Notes: generated by a model from the sequence alone, not told the origin. A stretch of 64,000 bases of DNA from Flavobacterium azooxidireducens (GCF_023195775.1 NZ_CP096205.1:248001-312000); one strand, 5' to 3'. Positions 46,476-57,385 are shown, counted from the first letter of the stretch. Program-made: numbers and translations.

Positions 46476-48233
46476 CTATTCCACCACGATCATTCCCCAA
46501 TACTTAAGAAAAGGTACTTTTAAATTAACTGAACTACCAACTTGTGTAAAATCAATTGCTGTGGTACTGCCTCCGTTGTAATCCGGCGAGGCATACCAGA
46601 TTTTGGTAACCGTACCGCTGACTTGAAGATTTAGCATAGCCTGCTTTATAGCCTCCGGAACACGCTGCGTTCCTTCTGTATCTCGCCAGTTCAAAGAATT
46701 AGCATTTGTGAAATTCAACAAATGAACCACCTGTTTTGCTCCTACTTGTTTTCCTACAACAGCCACTTTACCCATGGTTGGCGGCCAGCTCCCCAAATTC
46801 ATTTTTCCGTCTCCTGAACTAAGGACAGGCGTATTAAAACTACCGCCGTCGCGAAGCAGGTTCTGATAGGCTGTTAAAAAGTCATAATAATCCAGTAAAG
46901 CTGTTTTAAGTTCAACTGTCATGGACAAATTGGTATTCGGAAAATATTCTTTTGCCAGCATGTGTTCACCCAGTTCAAGATGTGAACCGCCAAAGGCAAA
47001 GATTACAGCATCCGTAAGTAAAATACCGGGTGTATTAAAAATTCCCGGACTGTTTGCTTTGTTGTAATTCATATACGCTGCCAAAACGGTATTTTTGGTG
47101 TGATTGCTATAGGCGGCATTATCAGCCAAGATGTTTGTAAGGTCTTTAAATCCTTCGTTAGGCGACCAGACTTCGGTGTAAAGAAAATCCAGATTGCTAC
47201 CGGCCATTTCCGGTTGACCATATTGATTTACCGCATTCATGACCATCCTTTTATCAGGATGTGCCTGTTTCATAGATTCAATAAAGGCCGGAAATGTATT
47301 TTTTAAATTTGCATCCGAACCGTCGTAACGGTATACCGTTCCTCTGTCCCCAAGCTGGTCTATGTGAAAACCGTCAAAATCAAATACCTGGTATACTTCA
47401 TCATTCTTTTGTATCAGGTAATTTTGCCATTGTGCATTGGCCGGATTCACCAGGTAAATATCACTGATGAACGGAGCCGATAGTTCATGCCTGTCTTTCA
47501 TCGTATGATTGATATCCTTATAAATAAACAACTGCGGAGGAATTAAAGCCGGATCATAATCATTCAATACTCCGTAAGCCAAATTGTAAAACATCGTTTT
47601 CATGTTGCTTTCATGGGCTAGGGTAATATAATCCTGTACCGTACTCAAATAATTGTCTCGGTTAATAATATCGTTCCAAACCGGCATCGGACTGTTCACT
47701 GTTCCTGCCAAGGGAGCATGATGTCTGTAAAGCCAGTCATAAAACTGAAGGCCATTGATGTGGTATTTTTTCAGGTTAGCTATAACTTCCTGCTTTTGAG
47801 AAGCCGTGAGATTACCAAAATCCGAGAGGAAACCATACCTCGGAAATTTAGACCAATCGGAAGAAACATCAACGGCAACAGTGCCTAAAATCTGTGTAGT
47901 TCCATCATTATTATTAACATAAACCTCTGCCATATATCCTTTAAAATCTGTTAAAGGCGGTGTCCAGCTCCAAGTTGTTGCAGTCAGAGGTAATTCGCCC
48001 ACAACCGTTCCCAAATATTTGTAGCGAATAAATGCATTAGCATAAAGTTTATCTGCCGTAAAAAGCACTGTTTCTCCGGGATTATAAACCGCTTTATCCG
48101 TAGTCATTTCGACACTTGGAATAACCGGATCTTCAACATAAGGAATATCCCGATTGGTTTCATCATCACTACAAGCCAATAACATGGCCAAACTTAAAAT
48201 AATACTGTATTTTACAAACTTAAATTTTATCAT
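46476..48233 (-). CDS. GH66 endo-dextranase lipoprotein
   Basis: Cleaves internal alpha-1,6 bonds of dextran, so it probably acts on the cell surface. 585 residues with a lipobox (SLAMLLACSDDE, Cys21). N-terminal beta-sandwich region (PGETVLFTADKL, WSWTPPLTDFKGYMAEV), then the GH66 barrel: YGFLSDFG, ITLAHESNMKTMFYNLAYG, nucleophile D292 in DGFHIDQLGD and acid/base E354 in LYTEVWS, and a C-terminal beta domain. There is no CITase-specific insert, so it fits an endo-dextranase better than a cyclising enzyme. Start overlaps the stop of the SusE-like gene (TAATG), so translation is coupled. Confidence 0.95.
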   Translation of the reverse strand: MIKFKFVKYSIILSLAMLLACSDDETNRDIPYVEDPVIPSVEMTTDKAVYNPGETVLFTADKLYANAFIRYKYLGTVVGELPLTATTWSWTPPLTDFKGYMAEVYVNNNDGTTQILGTVAVDVSSDWSKFPRYGFLSDFGNLTASQKQEVIANLKKYHINGLQFYDWLYRHHAPLAGTVNSPMPVWNDIINRDNYLSTVQDYITLAHESNMKTMFYNLAYGVLNDYDPALIPPQLFIYKDINHTMKDRHELSAPFISDIYLVNPANAQWQNYLIQKNDEVYQVFDFDGFHIDQLGDRGTVYRYDGSDANLKNTFPAFIESMKQAHPDKRMVMNAVNQYGQPEMAGSNLDFLYTEVWSPNEGFKDLTNILADNAAYSNHTKNTVLAAYMNYNKANSPGIFNTPGILLTDAVIFAFGGSHLELGEHMLAKEYFPNTNLSMTVELKTALLDYYDFLTAYQNLLRDGGSFNTPVLSSGDGKMNLGSWPPTMGKVAVVGKQVGAKQVVHLLNFTNANSLNWRDTEGTQRVPEAIKQAMLNLQVSGTVTKIWYASPDYNGGSTTAIDFTQVGSSVNLKVPFLKYWGMIVVE

Positions 48234-49696
48234 TAATTAATGGTTAATTCATTGGTGTCTAAATTTATCGTAATTGTGCGGTTACCAGCCTGAGCGGCGG
48301 AAACAACCCATTTATTATCATCTCCGGCACAATTCTCTCTGTATAAAAAGCTCGTGTTTAAAATAGATTGATTGGGCGTAGCTGCCACTATTTCAGTTCC
48401 TTCACACCAGTTGGTATTAAACTTTGTGAATTTAAATTCCCCTGCCGTAAGGTTGCCCGTAAAAGTGTAGACACTTCCGTTTTTAACCATCGGTGTAAAA
48501 GAACCCATGCTCCAGCCGTTAGGTGTAGCATCACCAATGAGGTATACCTCCACGGGAACAATTTTTATGGTGTTATTGGCGGTGTTCAGGGTAATCTTAT
48601 ACCTGCCGGCAGTTGCTGTAGTTACCTGCCACTTATTGTCTACATCACAGCCTGAATTTTGTTCCACGGTAGTAGCCGTTAAAACTTCATTATCTACCAA
48701 AGGTCTATACCATTGTCCGCACCAATCCCCCGTTACTCCGGCAAGTATTTTAAAATTCCCGGGCACAAAGGTAGCTTCATAGGTAAATATAAAAGGATCA
48801 TCGGTTTGTGTAAACGGTTTCGGATTGTTGATATCCCATCCGCTAGGTGAAGCATCACCCACTATCCATAATTGGGAGAACGGGGGAGCATCAACTTCTT
48901 CTATCGCAATAGTCAGTTCAATCAGGTTAACTGTTAATTTATACATTCCGGTTGATTCAATTGTCCATTGTAAATCGTCTCCACTCCCGCCAATGTTGTA
49001 TACCATGCTGTTTTCATCGTCCGCATTCCGGGTATAAAAATCCTGACATAAACAGGAATCTGTATTCACAGCAAACTTAAAATTACCGGTGGTCAGTGTT
49101 CCTTCATAGGTAAACACGGTTGGATTTGAAGCAGATTGAATCAGGGGAGTGGCATTTACAATATCCCATCCGTTGGGTGTGGCACTTCCTATCAGAAACA
49201 ATGTATTAGTCAAAGGCTGATAGGGCGTTAAGACCAAACTGATTTCTGAAATCTGGGTTGCCACATTTTCGTTGGCAAACGTTGCTATAATTCGGGCCCG
49301 AATGGAAACAGGAGTACCGACCTGAGCTCCAAATGTTGTGAGCAACATGGCATTGAAAGTGGGAATACCTAACTCAAACGAAAAAACATTTTTCCCAAAA
49401 TCATATTCTACGGGATTAGAAAAGTTATTCTCTGTCTTGTCTAATTGTAATTTATAAAATATTGCCGAGCCGGTTCCCATATTGTTTCCGGTAGTCCAGT
49501 TGAACTGAAACTTTTCGTTAAACATGCTTGGTTCAAACACCATTTCTTCCCGGGAAGCCGTTAGTGCCAATTCATCTGTTGCAAAGGTCTGCCCGTCGAG
49601 TTCATCACTGCTGCAGGCCGACAAAAAAACCATCGATACAATTGAAAAGAAAGCCAATAGTTTTGTCCGATTCATTTTGTTTTTAATTGTTTTCAT
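48233..49696 (-). CDS. susE: SusE/SusF-type surface glycan-binding lipoprotein
   Basis: 487 residues, outer membrane lipoprotein with Cys28 in VFLSACSSDE. After an N-terminal SusE domain (EFQFNWTTGNN-type KFQFNWTTGNNMGTGSAIFY) come three similar starch-binding modules starting FLIGSATPNGWDI, LWIVGDASPSGWDINN and VYLIGDATPNGWSM, each with conserved Trp for stacking on sugar rings. It probably holds dextran at the surface for GH66 and SusCD. It sits between SusD (13-base gap) and GH66 (one-base overlap). Confidence 0.94.
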   Translation of the reverse strand: MKTIKNKMNRTKLLAFFSIVSMVFLSACSSDELDGQTFATDELALTASREEMVFEPSMFNEKFQFNWTTGNNMGTGSAIFYKLQLDKTENNFSNPVEYDFGKNVFSFELGIPTFNAMLLTTFGAQVGTPVSIRARIIATFANENVATQISEISLVLTPYQPLTNTLFLIGSATPNGWDIVNATPLIQSASNPTVFTYEGTLTTGNFKFAVNTDSCLCQDFYTRNADDENSMVYNIGGSGDDLQWTIESTGMYKLTVNLIELTIAIEEVDAPPFSQLWIVGDASPSGWDINNPKPFTQTDDPFIFTYEATFVPGNFKILAGVTGDWCGQWYRPLVDNEVLTATTVEQNSGCDVDNKWQVTTATAGRYKITLNTANNTIKIVPVEVYLIGDATPNGWSMGSFTPMVKNGSVYTFTGNLTAGEFKFTKFNTNWCEGTEIVAATPNQSILNTSFLYRENCAGDDNKWVVSAAQAGNRTITINLDTNELTIN

Positions 49697-49709
49697 ACGA
49701 TTCTGTTTT

Positions 49710-51194
49710 TTAATAACCTGGGTTTTGTGTTAAATTAGGATTTCTGTCCCGTTCAATTTGCGGAATGGGCAACAATAAATGTTTTTGGGATGCATTTGTT
49801 TTTCCAATAGAATGAAGAAAATCGATTCCATACTGACCATTATTTACACGAATCAGATCAAACCATCGTTGTCCTTCAAAAGCCAATTCCATTCTTCGTT
49901 CTTTTAAAACGGCCATTCTGAACTGCCCCTGCGAAAGTCCGGTTATATCATTTAATCCGGCTCTGTTTCTAACTAAATTAAGAGGCGTTTCAGCCAAAGC
50001 TGTTTGTCCTAATTCATTTAATGCCTCTGCTTTCATCAACAGTACATCTGCATAACGCATAACCGGAAAGTTTAGCGGGCTGTTGTCATACGTAGGGGCA
50101 ATACTTTGAGGTACCAGAAACTTACGCACATTATATCCCGTTAAGGAATAAGAGGCACTGTATTCCACCCCTTCAAAATCGGGACAACCTTCATACAAAA
50201 CGGTGGTGTTTTTTCGAACATCTCCTTCTTCATAGTTATTCATAAACTCGGCTGTGGGCTGATTCCATCCATATGCTCCTGCCACCATTCCACTGCTTCT
50301 GGGTCCCATGAAAGTACTTGTCCAGGAAGACTGGTTTTCATTGCTCCAAAAATCAAATCCTGCATTTGCCACGTATTGTACTTCAAAAAGTGACTCGTTT
50401 GAATTCTCAGTATTGGGATTAAAATTATCGCTGTAAGCGGTATTCAGGCTGTATCCCATTGCTTCAAGTCCTGATGTCAGCGTAACCACTTGTGACCAGT
50501 TTCCGAGGGTTAAATGAACTTTGGCCAGCATTCCCATTGCAGCACCTTTGGAAGCACGTCCTTTATCTGCATCACCATATTCCTGTTTAACAGGCAATAA
50601 TTCCACGGCCTTTTCCAAATCACTGAGTATTTGTGCATACACTTCTGCTTTTGGAGTTCTGGCAGGATATAAATCACTGCTGGCATTCTGAGGAGTTGTG
50701 ACCAATGGCACATCTCCAAAAAAGCGGACTAGTATGAAATAATAATGAGCTCTCAAAAAGTAGGCTTCTCCCATACTTCTGTTTTTCACATTCTCATTAA
50801 TGGTTAATCCTTCGGCGGCTGCAAGTACAATGTTGGCTCTCAAAATTCCCGGCCAGGGGCCTCGCCATAAATCCAATACCCCTTCATTATCTGTTGTAGT
50901 TACAAAATTGGAAAGATTGGTTGTTTCAATTCCGTCCTGTCCTCCACCGGCTCCTACAATACTGTTTCCTGCAAAAATATCGGAAGTCCACATTCTCAGG
51001 TTATAAAGTTTTGGCCATTGTAACGGTTGGTATGCTCCATTGACAACTGTAATCAACTCTTCTTCGGTAGTAGGATAATTACCCGTGCTGATAGTATCCA
51101 GCGGAACTTTATCAAGGTAATCGTCACTGCATTGTACAAACGCCATTGTCACCAACAGCCCTAAAAATATTTTAATAGTTTTCATAGTCTTCAT
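49710..51194 (-). CDS. susD: SusD/RagB family glycan-binding lipoprotein
   Basis: 494 residues, outer membrane lipoprotein that caps the SusC pore. The lipobox is TMAFVQCSDDYLDK with Cys22 from the first ATG (an in-frame ATG three codons later is an equal choice). TPR-like helices with GEAYFLRAHYYFILVRFFGDVPL, RASKGAAMGMLAKVHL, and the C-terminal ELAFEGQRWFDLIR region are characteristic. Binds alpha-glucan, by context dextran. It follows susC by three bases. Confidence 0.97.
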   Translation of the reverse strand: MKTMKTIKIFLGLLVTMAFVQCSDDYLDKVPLDTISTGNYPTTEEELITVVNGAYQPLQWPKLYNLRMWTSDIFAGNSIVGAGGGQDGIETTNLSNFVTTTDNEGVLDLWRGPWPGILRANIVLAAAEGLTINENVKNRSMGEAYFLRAHYYFILVRFFGDVPLVTTPQNASSDLYPARTPKAEVYAQILSDLEKAVELLPVKQEYGDADKGRASKGAAMGMLAKVHLTLGNWSQVVTLTSGLEAMGYSLNTAYSDNFNPNTENSNESLFEVQYVANAGFDFWSNENQSSWTSTFMGPRSSGMVAGAYGWNQPTAEFMNNYEEGDVRKNTTVLYEGCPDFEGVEYSASYSLTGYNVRKFLVPQSIAPTYDNSPLNFPVMRYADVLLMKAEALNELGQTALAETPLNLVRNRAGLNDITGLSQGQFRMAVLKERRMELAFEGQRWFDLIRVNNGQYGIDFLHSIGKTNASQKHLLLPIPQIERDRNPNLTQNPGY

Positions 51195-51197
51195 TTT

Positions 51198-54100
51198 TTA
51201 AAATCCAAGGTTAAGGCCAAGTGAAAATGTTCTTGTTATGGGATATACATTATTATCAATACCATTGACAGATACTTCCGGATCAAAACCACTGTAATCG
51301 GTGATTGTGAATACATTTTGAGCTGCAAAATAAATTTTGGCTGAAGTAAATATATTCTTAACGATTTCTTTCGGAAAGTTGTAGCTCAAACTAATATTTT
51401 TAAGCCGGATATACGAACCGTCTTCAATAAATCTGTCAGATACTCTTGCGTTGTTATTCGGATCTCCAAATACAGCTCTTGGCATTGAATTACTGGTTCC
51501 GGGACCTGTCCATCGGCCGAGTGTGGCTGTAGTCTGGTTATTGGGTATCGACATAGATTCTGTATACATTCGGTTTGCATTGTATACATCGTTCCCACTG
51601 ACGCCTTGAAAGAATATACTCAAATCGAAATTTTTGTATGAAAAAGTATTATTCAATGAAAAAGTAAACTTAGGATTAGGATTTCCTATAAATGTTCTGT
51701 CTTTATCGTTGATGATACCGTCATTATTGAGGTCCTTAAAACGTATGTCTCCTGCTGCCGTACTGGTGGCCGGATTGGTTCCGGGCATTTGGACAGCATG
51801 GTTGTTAACTTCCGTCTGCGTCTGAAAAATACCATCGGTCACATAGCCGTAAAATACATTAACGGGATATCCGGCCTGAATGAGTCCGATACTGCTGTTT
51901 AATCCGGTACTTCCCGTAATAATCGGTGTGTCTCCGTTGATACTTTCCACTTTGTTTTTATTATAGGAAAAGACAGCATCGGTAGACCATTTTAGTTCAT
52001 CAACCAGATTTTTGGTTGATAGAGAAAATTCAAATCCCCTGTTAATGATTTTTCCGGCATTGATTGACGGCACATAAATATCTGAATAACCGGAAGTGAC
52101 CGGAACCGACATCGGCACCAACATATCATTGGTATTTTTCACATAAAAATCGGTAATCAGGTTAATTCTGTTATTCAGGAAACTGGCATCCAAGCCCACA
52201 TTAAACTGCTCCTGTCCTTCCCATTTTACATTCGTATTAGGCAAAACCGTGGGAACCACAGCACTCACATAATTGTTATTAAAATTGTAGAGTACGGTGT
52301 TATAAGCCGAAGCAAAAGCATAATTACCGATTTCTTGATTTCCTGTAATTCCGTATCCGACTCTTAATTTTAAGTCATCAACAACGGTCATATTTTTCAT
52401 AAAATCCTCTGCTGAAATTCTCCATGCCAAAGCTGCAGAAGGAAACCACCCCCATTTATTCCCCTGACCAAATCGTGAGGAACCGTCTCTTCTAATTGTA
52501 CCTGTTACATAATATTTGCCGTTATAGTCGTAATTAACTCTTCCAAAATAAGACATTAGTGACCATTCAGATGCATTTCCGCCAACCGTAGGCTGCAATG
52601 TTCCGTTATCAATTTGTTGAGTATTATCGCTGGCAAATTTCTGTATGGAGCCATTTAAAAAGTCAAACCGGTTTTCCTGAGCTCCGGTTCCAACTACGGC
52701 ATTCAGATTGTGGTTTCCAAACTGAATATCATACGTTATTGTATTGTCCCACAACAGCGTTATACTTCTGTTAGAAGCCTGTGACAAATAAGAATTCGGC
52801 TGTACATCTGATCCCCAGGAATATTTGGGTGCCCAGGTTCTGTCAAACCAAAAATTGGCTTCTAAACCTCCAAGAGATTTAAACACTAAATTTTTAAGCA
52901 GGTTAATTTCCGTAAAAAGGGTACCTTGTACATTATATCCTTTGGTTGAAGTTTTTACTGTACTGGCTTTTCCGATTGGGTTTTCTACATCTCCGGAATA
53001 AAGCGGATTACCTGTCGGTCCGGTAAAGTTACCGGTTTCATCATAAATGGATTGTGTGGGATTTGCCAAAAGTGCATTGCGAATGTCATATGCCCCGCGT
53101 TCCTTATTGTCGTAAGCCAGTTTAAGACTGTTGCCAAACTTTATTGTTTTATTGATCTTGGTATCGGTGTTGAACTGGAGTATAATTCTTTCATAATCCG
53201 TATCCAACACAATTCCTTCCTGTTTAAAATAATTTCCTGAAACATAAATGTTAGATTTTTCACTTTTGTTTCCGTAGGCAAGAGTATAGCTAGACATCAT
53301 AGCCGGATTAAATAAATTACCGACCCAATCTGTACCGACTCCTAAGTCAGAAGGATTTGACCACGCTGGATTTGGAGTAAGTCCGCCGTTGGCAAGCATT
53401 TCATTATTCAACGCCGCAAATTGAGCGGCATTCAGTACCTCAACCATCCCCGTTTCGTTCTGAACACCGGTAAAAGCATCAAACGTAAAGATTGAGCCTT
53501 CCTGTTTAGCTCCTCTTTTAGTGGTAATGATTACCACCCCATTAGCTCCCCTTGAACCGTAAATTGCTGTGGAAGAAGCATCTTTTAAGACACTGATGGA
53601 TTCCACATCATTCATATTGACCTGATTAAGTCCGCCATTCAATGGCATTCCATCCACCACAATTAACGGATTATTATTGGCAATCGTTCCAGTTCCTCTT
53701 ACTCGGAAAGTTACATTAGAACCCGGCTCTCCGGAGGAAACGACCTGAACGCCGGCAGCACGTCCCTGAATAGCCTGACCAATATCTGCTACAGGCTGAT
53801 TTTTAGTTTTTCCGACATCAATGACCGAAACAGAACCGGTTAAATCTTTTGGTTTTGCTTTACCGTATCCGATAACGACTATATCATCCAGCGTAATGTT
53901 TTCGGATAACAACTTTATTTCCAGATTCGTTCCACTCACAGTCACCTCTTTTTCGGAAAATCCCAAATAGGATATGATTAACACCGGATTTGCAGTGGTT
54001 AAACTCAGGGTAAATTTACCTTCTAAATCGGTAGACACTCCGTTAGCGGTTCCGCGTTCAACGACCGACGCCCCTATTAAAGGCTGATTCTGATCATCAT

Positions 54101-54236
54101 AAACGATTCCGGAGAAAACTTGCTGTTTTGCCTGTTGAGTTGTTTGGGCATACCCTTTAACGGAAAGAAAAGGAAAAAACCCCAGTAACATTCCAAGCAA
54201 AAAGAGACCAAAGAAGTATTTCTTTGCTGGTTTCAT
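51198..54236 (-). CDS. susC: SusC/RagA family TonB-dependent transporter
   Basis: About 1012 residues from the ATG at 54236 (KPAKKYFFGLFLLGMLLGFF); the open frame begins at 54266 but lacks a signal-peptide charge pattern there. Layout: signal peptide, carboxypeptidase-D-like fold (SGIVYDDQNQPLIGASVVE, then VLIISYLGFSEKEV), TonB box neighbourhood ITLDDIVVIGYG, plug (QAIQGRAAGVQVVSSGEPGS, VDGMPLNGG, KDASSTAIYGSRGANGVVII) and a 22-strand barrel ending in GLNLGF. It imports oligosaccharides into the periplasm with TonB-ExbBD energy. First gene of the PUL; its promoter region is 54267-55003, facing the SusR-like regulator. Confidence 0.97.
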   Translation of the reverse strand: MKPAKKYFFGLFLLGMLLGFFPFLSVKGYAQTTQQAKQQVFSGIVYDDQNQPLIGASVVERGTANGVSTDLEGKFTLSLTTANPVLIISYLGFSEKEVTVSGTNLEIKLLSENITLDDIVVIGYGKAKPKDLTGSVSVIDVGKTKNQPVADIGQAIQGRAAGVQVVSSGEPGSNVTFRVRGTGTIANNNPLIVVDGMPLNGGLNQVNMNDVESISVLKDASSTAIYGSRGANGVVIITTKRGAKQEGSIFTFDAFTGVQNETGMVEVLNAAQFAALNNEMLANGGLTPNPAWSNPSDLGVGTDWVGNLFNPAMMSSYTLAYGNKSEKSNIYVSGNYFKQEGIVLDTDYERIILQFNTDTKINKTIKFGNSLKLAYDNKERGAYDIRNALLANPTQSIYDETGNFTGPTGNPLYSGDVENPIGKASTVKTSTKGYNVQGTLFTEINLLKNLVFKSLGGLEANFWFDRTWAPKYSWGSDVQPNSYLSQASNRSITLLWDNTITYDIQFGNHNLNAVVGTGAQENRFDFLNGSIQKFASDNTQQIDNGTLQPTVGGNASEWSLMSYFGRVNYDYNGKYYVTGTIRRDGSSRFGQGNKWGWFPSAALAWRISAEDFMKNMTVVDDLKLRVGYGITGNQEIGNYAFASAYNTVLYNFNNNYVSAVVPTVLPNTNVKWEGQEQFNVGLDASFLNNRINLITDFYVKNTNDMLVPMSVPVTSGYSDIYVPSINAGKIINRGFEFSLSTKNLVDELKWSTDAVFSYNKNKVESINGDTPIITGSTGLNSSIGLIQAGYPVNVFYGYVTDGIFQTQTEVNNHAVQMPGTNPATSTAAGDIRFKDLNNDGIINDKDRTFIGNPNPKFTFSLNNTFSYKNFDLSIFFQGVSGNDVYNANRMYTESMSIPNNQTTATLGRWTGPGTSNSMPRAVFGDPNNNARVSDRFIEDGSYIRLKNISLSYNFPKEIVKNIFTSAKIYFAAQNVFTITDYSGFDPEVSVNGIDNNVYPITRTFSLGLNLGF

Positions 54237-55003
54237 AAAAATCTCAATTTGTAATTCGAATTTCATTTAATTTGGTTTGTTTAAGGTTAGATTAGTTCGT
54301 TTGAATTTTACGACCTGTTAATTTTTACAAAAAAATTTCTCCTTACAGTCTATCAGAATACTGCCTTGAAACCTTAATGCTTTGTTAATTTTTTAACCGG
54401 CAAAACAAAGAAACAAAATTTACCAAACTGAAAACGATTTCGTAAAAAGCATATAGATAAATCCGGACAACTACAACGTTATATTAAAAGCAAAACACTG
54501 AATAACAAATACTTAAAACAAAATGTTTTTATTCAACTATATAGATTATTTTTAAGTTATTCTTAAAAAAAGTAGTTTAAAAAAACACTTTCAACAATAA
54601 AATAGGTATGTTTTTTATTGATTTCATTATTAAAATGCAAAAAACTCATACCACATTTTTATTGAAATGCAAGATAACTTTACCTCAAGTGGTTACACAT
54701 TACAATGAGTTCGTTATAGATTGGCTTTTACTTTTTACTAACCAAATAAGTTACGGAAGGTTTTACTACAAATTTCTTCGTCTATTCAACTTTCGGTTTA
54801 GGGTCACAGCTAAACACGATGAACTTGAAGTTCATCGCTCTTGCTAGCAGACAAAGAAGTTGGAAACCAAATAAAAAAGTATAGAATTTGAAATAAATAA
54901 TTTGAGAATTTGCGGTAAATAATTTTAGATGCTGAAAACCAAATGTACTAAAAGTGCATCGTTTTAGACTATTTTTCAGACCTGTAAAAATCTAATTTAA
55001 ACA
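54237..55003. other. Intergenic region between susC and its regulator
   Basis: About 740 bases (54267-55003) with no credible gene; a 79-codon frame at 54608 looks random. It holds the presumed PUL promoter near susC. A perfect palindrome GATGAACTT-G-AAGTTCATC lies at 54818-54836, and TTGCTAGCAG follows. Beyond the palindrome, 54890-55003 is A+T-rich without a visible feature. Confidence 0.7.
54818..54836. repeat. Perfect 9-base palindrome with one-base centre
   Basis: GATGAACTT, centre G, AAGTTCATC. This CGATGAACTTGAAGTTCATCG type is a form seen in repetitive extragenic palindromes and at IS200/IS605-like ends, and could also be a regulator operator. It lies about 170 bases downstream of the regulator's stop (55004) and about 600 bases upstream of susC. 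Confidence 0.7.
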
Positions 55004-56671
55004 CTAAGCCTTGATGGAAGTATTCATGATTAATTGTTTATCAAATTCTTCGTTCTCAACCACCGATTTATTTCTCACTTTAGTTTTGTAGGCATAGATG
55101 GAATTAACCGAATAGCCTAAAATTTTGGCAATCTTTTCGTTGTGTTTTATACCAAGCCGGATCAAGGCAAAAATGCGTAGTTCTTTATTAAGAATCTGAT
55201 CGGGCTTTAATTTTACTTCGTGTCCTTCTTTCATTAATAAGTTAAACTCATCAATAAAATTAGGAAACAGACTGATAAAAGCCGTGTCAAAATTATAAAG
55301 CAACTTTTCTTTTTCTTTATTGGAATCATATTTAGAGATGCGGTATTTTGCTTTAGTATAATCATCCGAGTCTATCTCTTTTTTGGTTGCGGCAATCAGT
55401 TCATTAAATTTTTCAAAAATATCGTCGTATTCCGTAAAAAAGAAACCTATATATTCTTCGTTAATTTTATTAGCTTCAAACAAACGGTTATTGATTCGTT
55501 CAATTTCAACATTATGGGCATTGATTTGTTTGTTAACCAACCGCAACTGTTCATTTGTTTTTTCTAAGGAGTCGTGTGCTGCTGCTATAATTTCCCTTCC
55601 TTTTTTAATTTTTTTATTTTGTACAAAAATAATAATCAGAAAACAGATTAATACCGAAGAAAAAATGACAGCTCCTACATATTGTGTATAAAGTCGGCTT
55701 TTCTCTCTTTCAATATTTTCAACCACTTCTTCTTCAATAAGTGGCAGAATCTCACCGACCTGAAGCTTGCGTTGTTGGGCTCCGTAAAAAATGGCATCTT
55801 CATAGGCTTTCTTCACGAGAACAGACGCTGCTTTCAGTTCTTTTTTCTTAAACAGCAATTCAGAAAGTTTAATTAGTGCAAGGGATTCTTTTGTTGACAC
55901 ACGCACATCAGTTATAGCGGCTGCATAGTAATGATTAATTGCCGAATCAACATGACCGGTTTCATGATCAATTTCACCCAACATATAATTGACCAATGCC
56001 TGCTCCCTTTGCTCTAAACCCTGCTTCAACATTGATTTGAATCCCAGTCGAGCCTGTTTTAAATTACCTTCCTTGTATTCGTTGAATACCTTTAAAAAAG
56101 AATTAAAAAAAGTTCCAGGTTCGGTTAAACTGAGTGCTTTAATTCTACACTCTCTAGCTAGTTTTATGTACTTAGAACTAAAAAAAGGTATACTACTGTA
56201 CTCTGCCATGTCACTGTAACATCGACCTAAAAGCCCATAATATAACGAACCGTTGCCATCTTTGATTTCTTCCGGTTTAACCGACAAAAGATAATCCAAT
56301 CCCTCTTTATACATTCCGGCTGATACACTGATATTGGCTAAATTGATATAGGATTTAATTAAATAATCATTCTGGTCGGTGACTTCTGCTAATGCTTTTA
56401 TCTTTAAAGCATAATTAAAAGCCGAATCCCTCTTAAAAACCAGATAATGATCAAAAAGTTGCTGATTTAAGTCAAACCGTGCGTTATAGTCTTCTTTTGC
56501 TGTTTTTTCTAGTTTGTTTTTGAGTTCATCAATAAGCTTTTTTTTACGCTGATCATACACCGAAGAAGAATCTACAACCGCCTTTAGCTGATTAAAAAGA
56601 TTATACTTCTGACCATACGAATGCATTCCGATGAAGTAAAATAAAAAAATAAAAACCTTTATGTTTCGCAT
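55004..56671 (-). CDS. susR: SusR-like transmembrane transcriptional regulator (TPR, DUF6377 type)
   Basis: 555 residues. Signal or anchor ([20 protein letters not shown]), a periplasmic helical/TPR region to about 330 ([20 protein letters not shown], then [19 protein letters not shown]), a membrane helix at about 333-352 ([19 protein letters not shown]), a coiled coil ([20 protein letters not shown]), then a C-terminal cytoplasmic domain ending with a LuxR-like [23 protein letters not shown] and [19 protein letters not shown]. This matches the SusR family, which senses sugar in the periplasm and activates sus genes. It is transcribed in the same direction as susC, upstream of it. Confidence 0.9.
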   Translation of the reverse strand: MRNIKVFIFLFYFIGMHSYGQKYNLFNQLKAVVDSSSVYDQRKKKLIDELKNKLEKTAKEDYNARFDLNQQLFDHYLVFKRDSAFNYALKIKALAEVTDQNDYLIKSYINLANISVSAGMYKEGLDYLLSVKPEEIKDGNGSLYYGLLGRCYSDMAEYSSIPFFSSKYIKLARECRIKALSLTEPGTFFNSFLKVFNEYKEGNLKQARLGFKSMLKQGLEQREQALVNYMLGEIDHETGHVDSAINHYYAAAITDVRVSTKESLALIKLSELLFKKKELKAASVLVKKAYEDAIFYGAQQRKLQVGEILPLIEEEVVENIEREKSRLYTQYVGAVIFSSVLICFLIIIFVQNKKIKKGREIIAAAHDSLEKTNEQLRLVNKQINAHNVEIERINNRLFEANKINEEYIGFFFTEYDDIFEKFNELIAATKKEIDSDDYTKAKYRISKYDSNKEKEKLLYNFDTAFISLFPNFIDEFNLLMKEGHEVKLKPDQILNKELRIFALIRLGIKHNEKIAKILGYSVNSIYAYKTKVRNKSVVENEEFDKQLIMNTSIKA

Positions 56672-56768
56672 AATTGTTACTTTTTAGCCCCAAACAAATT
56701 TACTTTCCTAAATTCATACTTATCTAACTATTTGCATGAACTGGAATTAAAAAAAACATCGTACGCAT

Positions 56769-57326
56769 TCATCCGTTAACCTTAAACCCATTTTCCGGCA
56801 CCCTTCCTGTTGCTCCTAAATAAAACTGTTGCAAATAGTGAACATCCTCTTTAATTTTACCAGTTGGATAAAATGGACTTCCTAGTTTAACTTCTTTTTT
56901 TGAATAATCAAAAGCAACCGGAATTATAGGAACATTTGCTTGAAGTGAAATGTAATAAAATCCCGTTCTCCATTCCGTTACTTTTTTTCTGGTTCCTTCT
57001 GGTGCGATGGCTAATCTGAAAATTTCTCTTTTTTTAAAAACTTCTGCAATGGCTTCTACTTTATTTAAACCACCTGATCTGTCTAATGGCTCTCCTCCCA
57101 TCCATTTGAAATAATAGCCAAAAGGAAATCGGAATAATTCTTTCTTCCCTACAAAATTCATTTCAAGACCTACAATTCCTCTTGTAAAAAGACCAAGATA
57201 GAAATCATGCCAGCTCGTATGCGGAACCACAATCATGACACATTTTTTAATAGCTGGGTCAATGGTGCCCGAAATTTTCCATCCCATGAATTTAAAAAAA
57301 ACCAACTTGTAAAGCCATTTCTTCAT
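56769..57326 (-). CDS. 1-acylglycerol-3-phosphate acyltransferase-like protein
   Basis: 185 residues of the PlsC/LPLAT fold. HX4D motif HTSWHDF, then glycerophosphate motif region FPFGYYFKWMGGEPLDRSGG, EGTR motif in APEGTRKKVTEW, and IIPVAFDYSKKEV. Many bacterial proteins of this short type act in lipid or lipoprotein acylation; the acceptor is not known here. Divergent from the methyltransferase gene at 57386, which starts 59 bases away. Confidence 0.92.
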   Translation of the reverse strand: MKKWLYKLVFFKFMGWKISGTIDPAIKKCVMIVVPHTSWHDFYLGLFTRGIVGLEMNFVGKKELFRFPFGYYFKWMGGEPLDRSGGLNKVEAIAEVFKKREIFRLAIAPEGTRKKVTEWRTGFYYISLQANVPIIPVAFDYSKKEVKLGSPFYPTGKIKEDVHYLQQFYLGATGRVPENGFKVNG

Positions 57327-57385
57327 CGCACAAAATATTTTAGTAAAAATACGATTTATACATTATTTTTGATAAAAATTATCAA

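Noticed and set aside
54608..54847. 79-codon open frame between susC and its regulator
   Set aside because: Biased composition without protein-like pattern, and it crosses the palindrome at 54818; no upstream signal.
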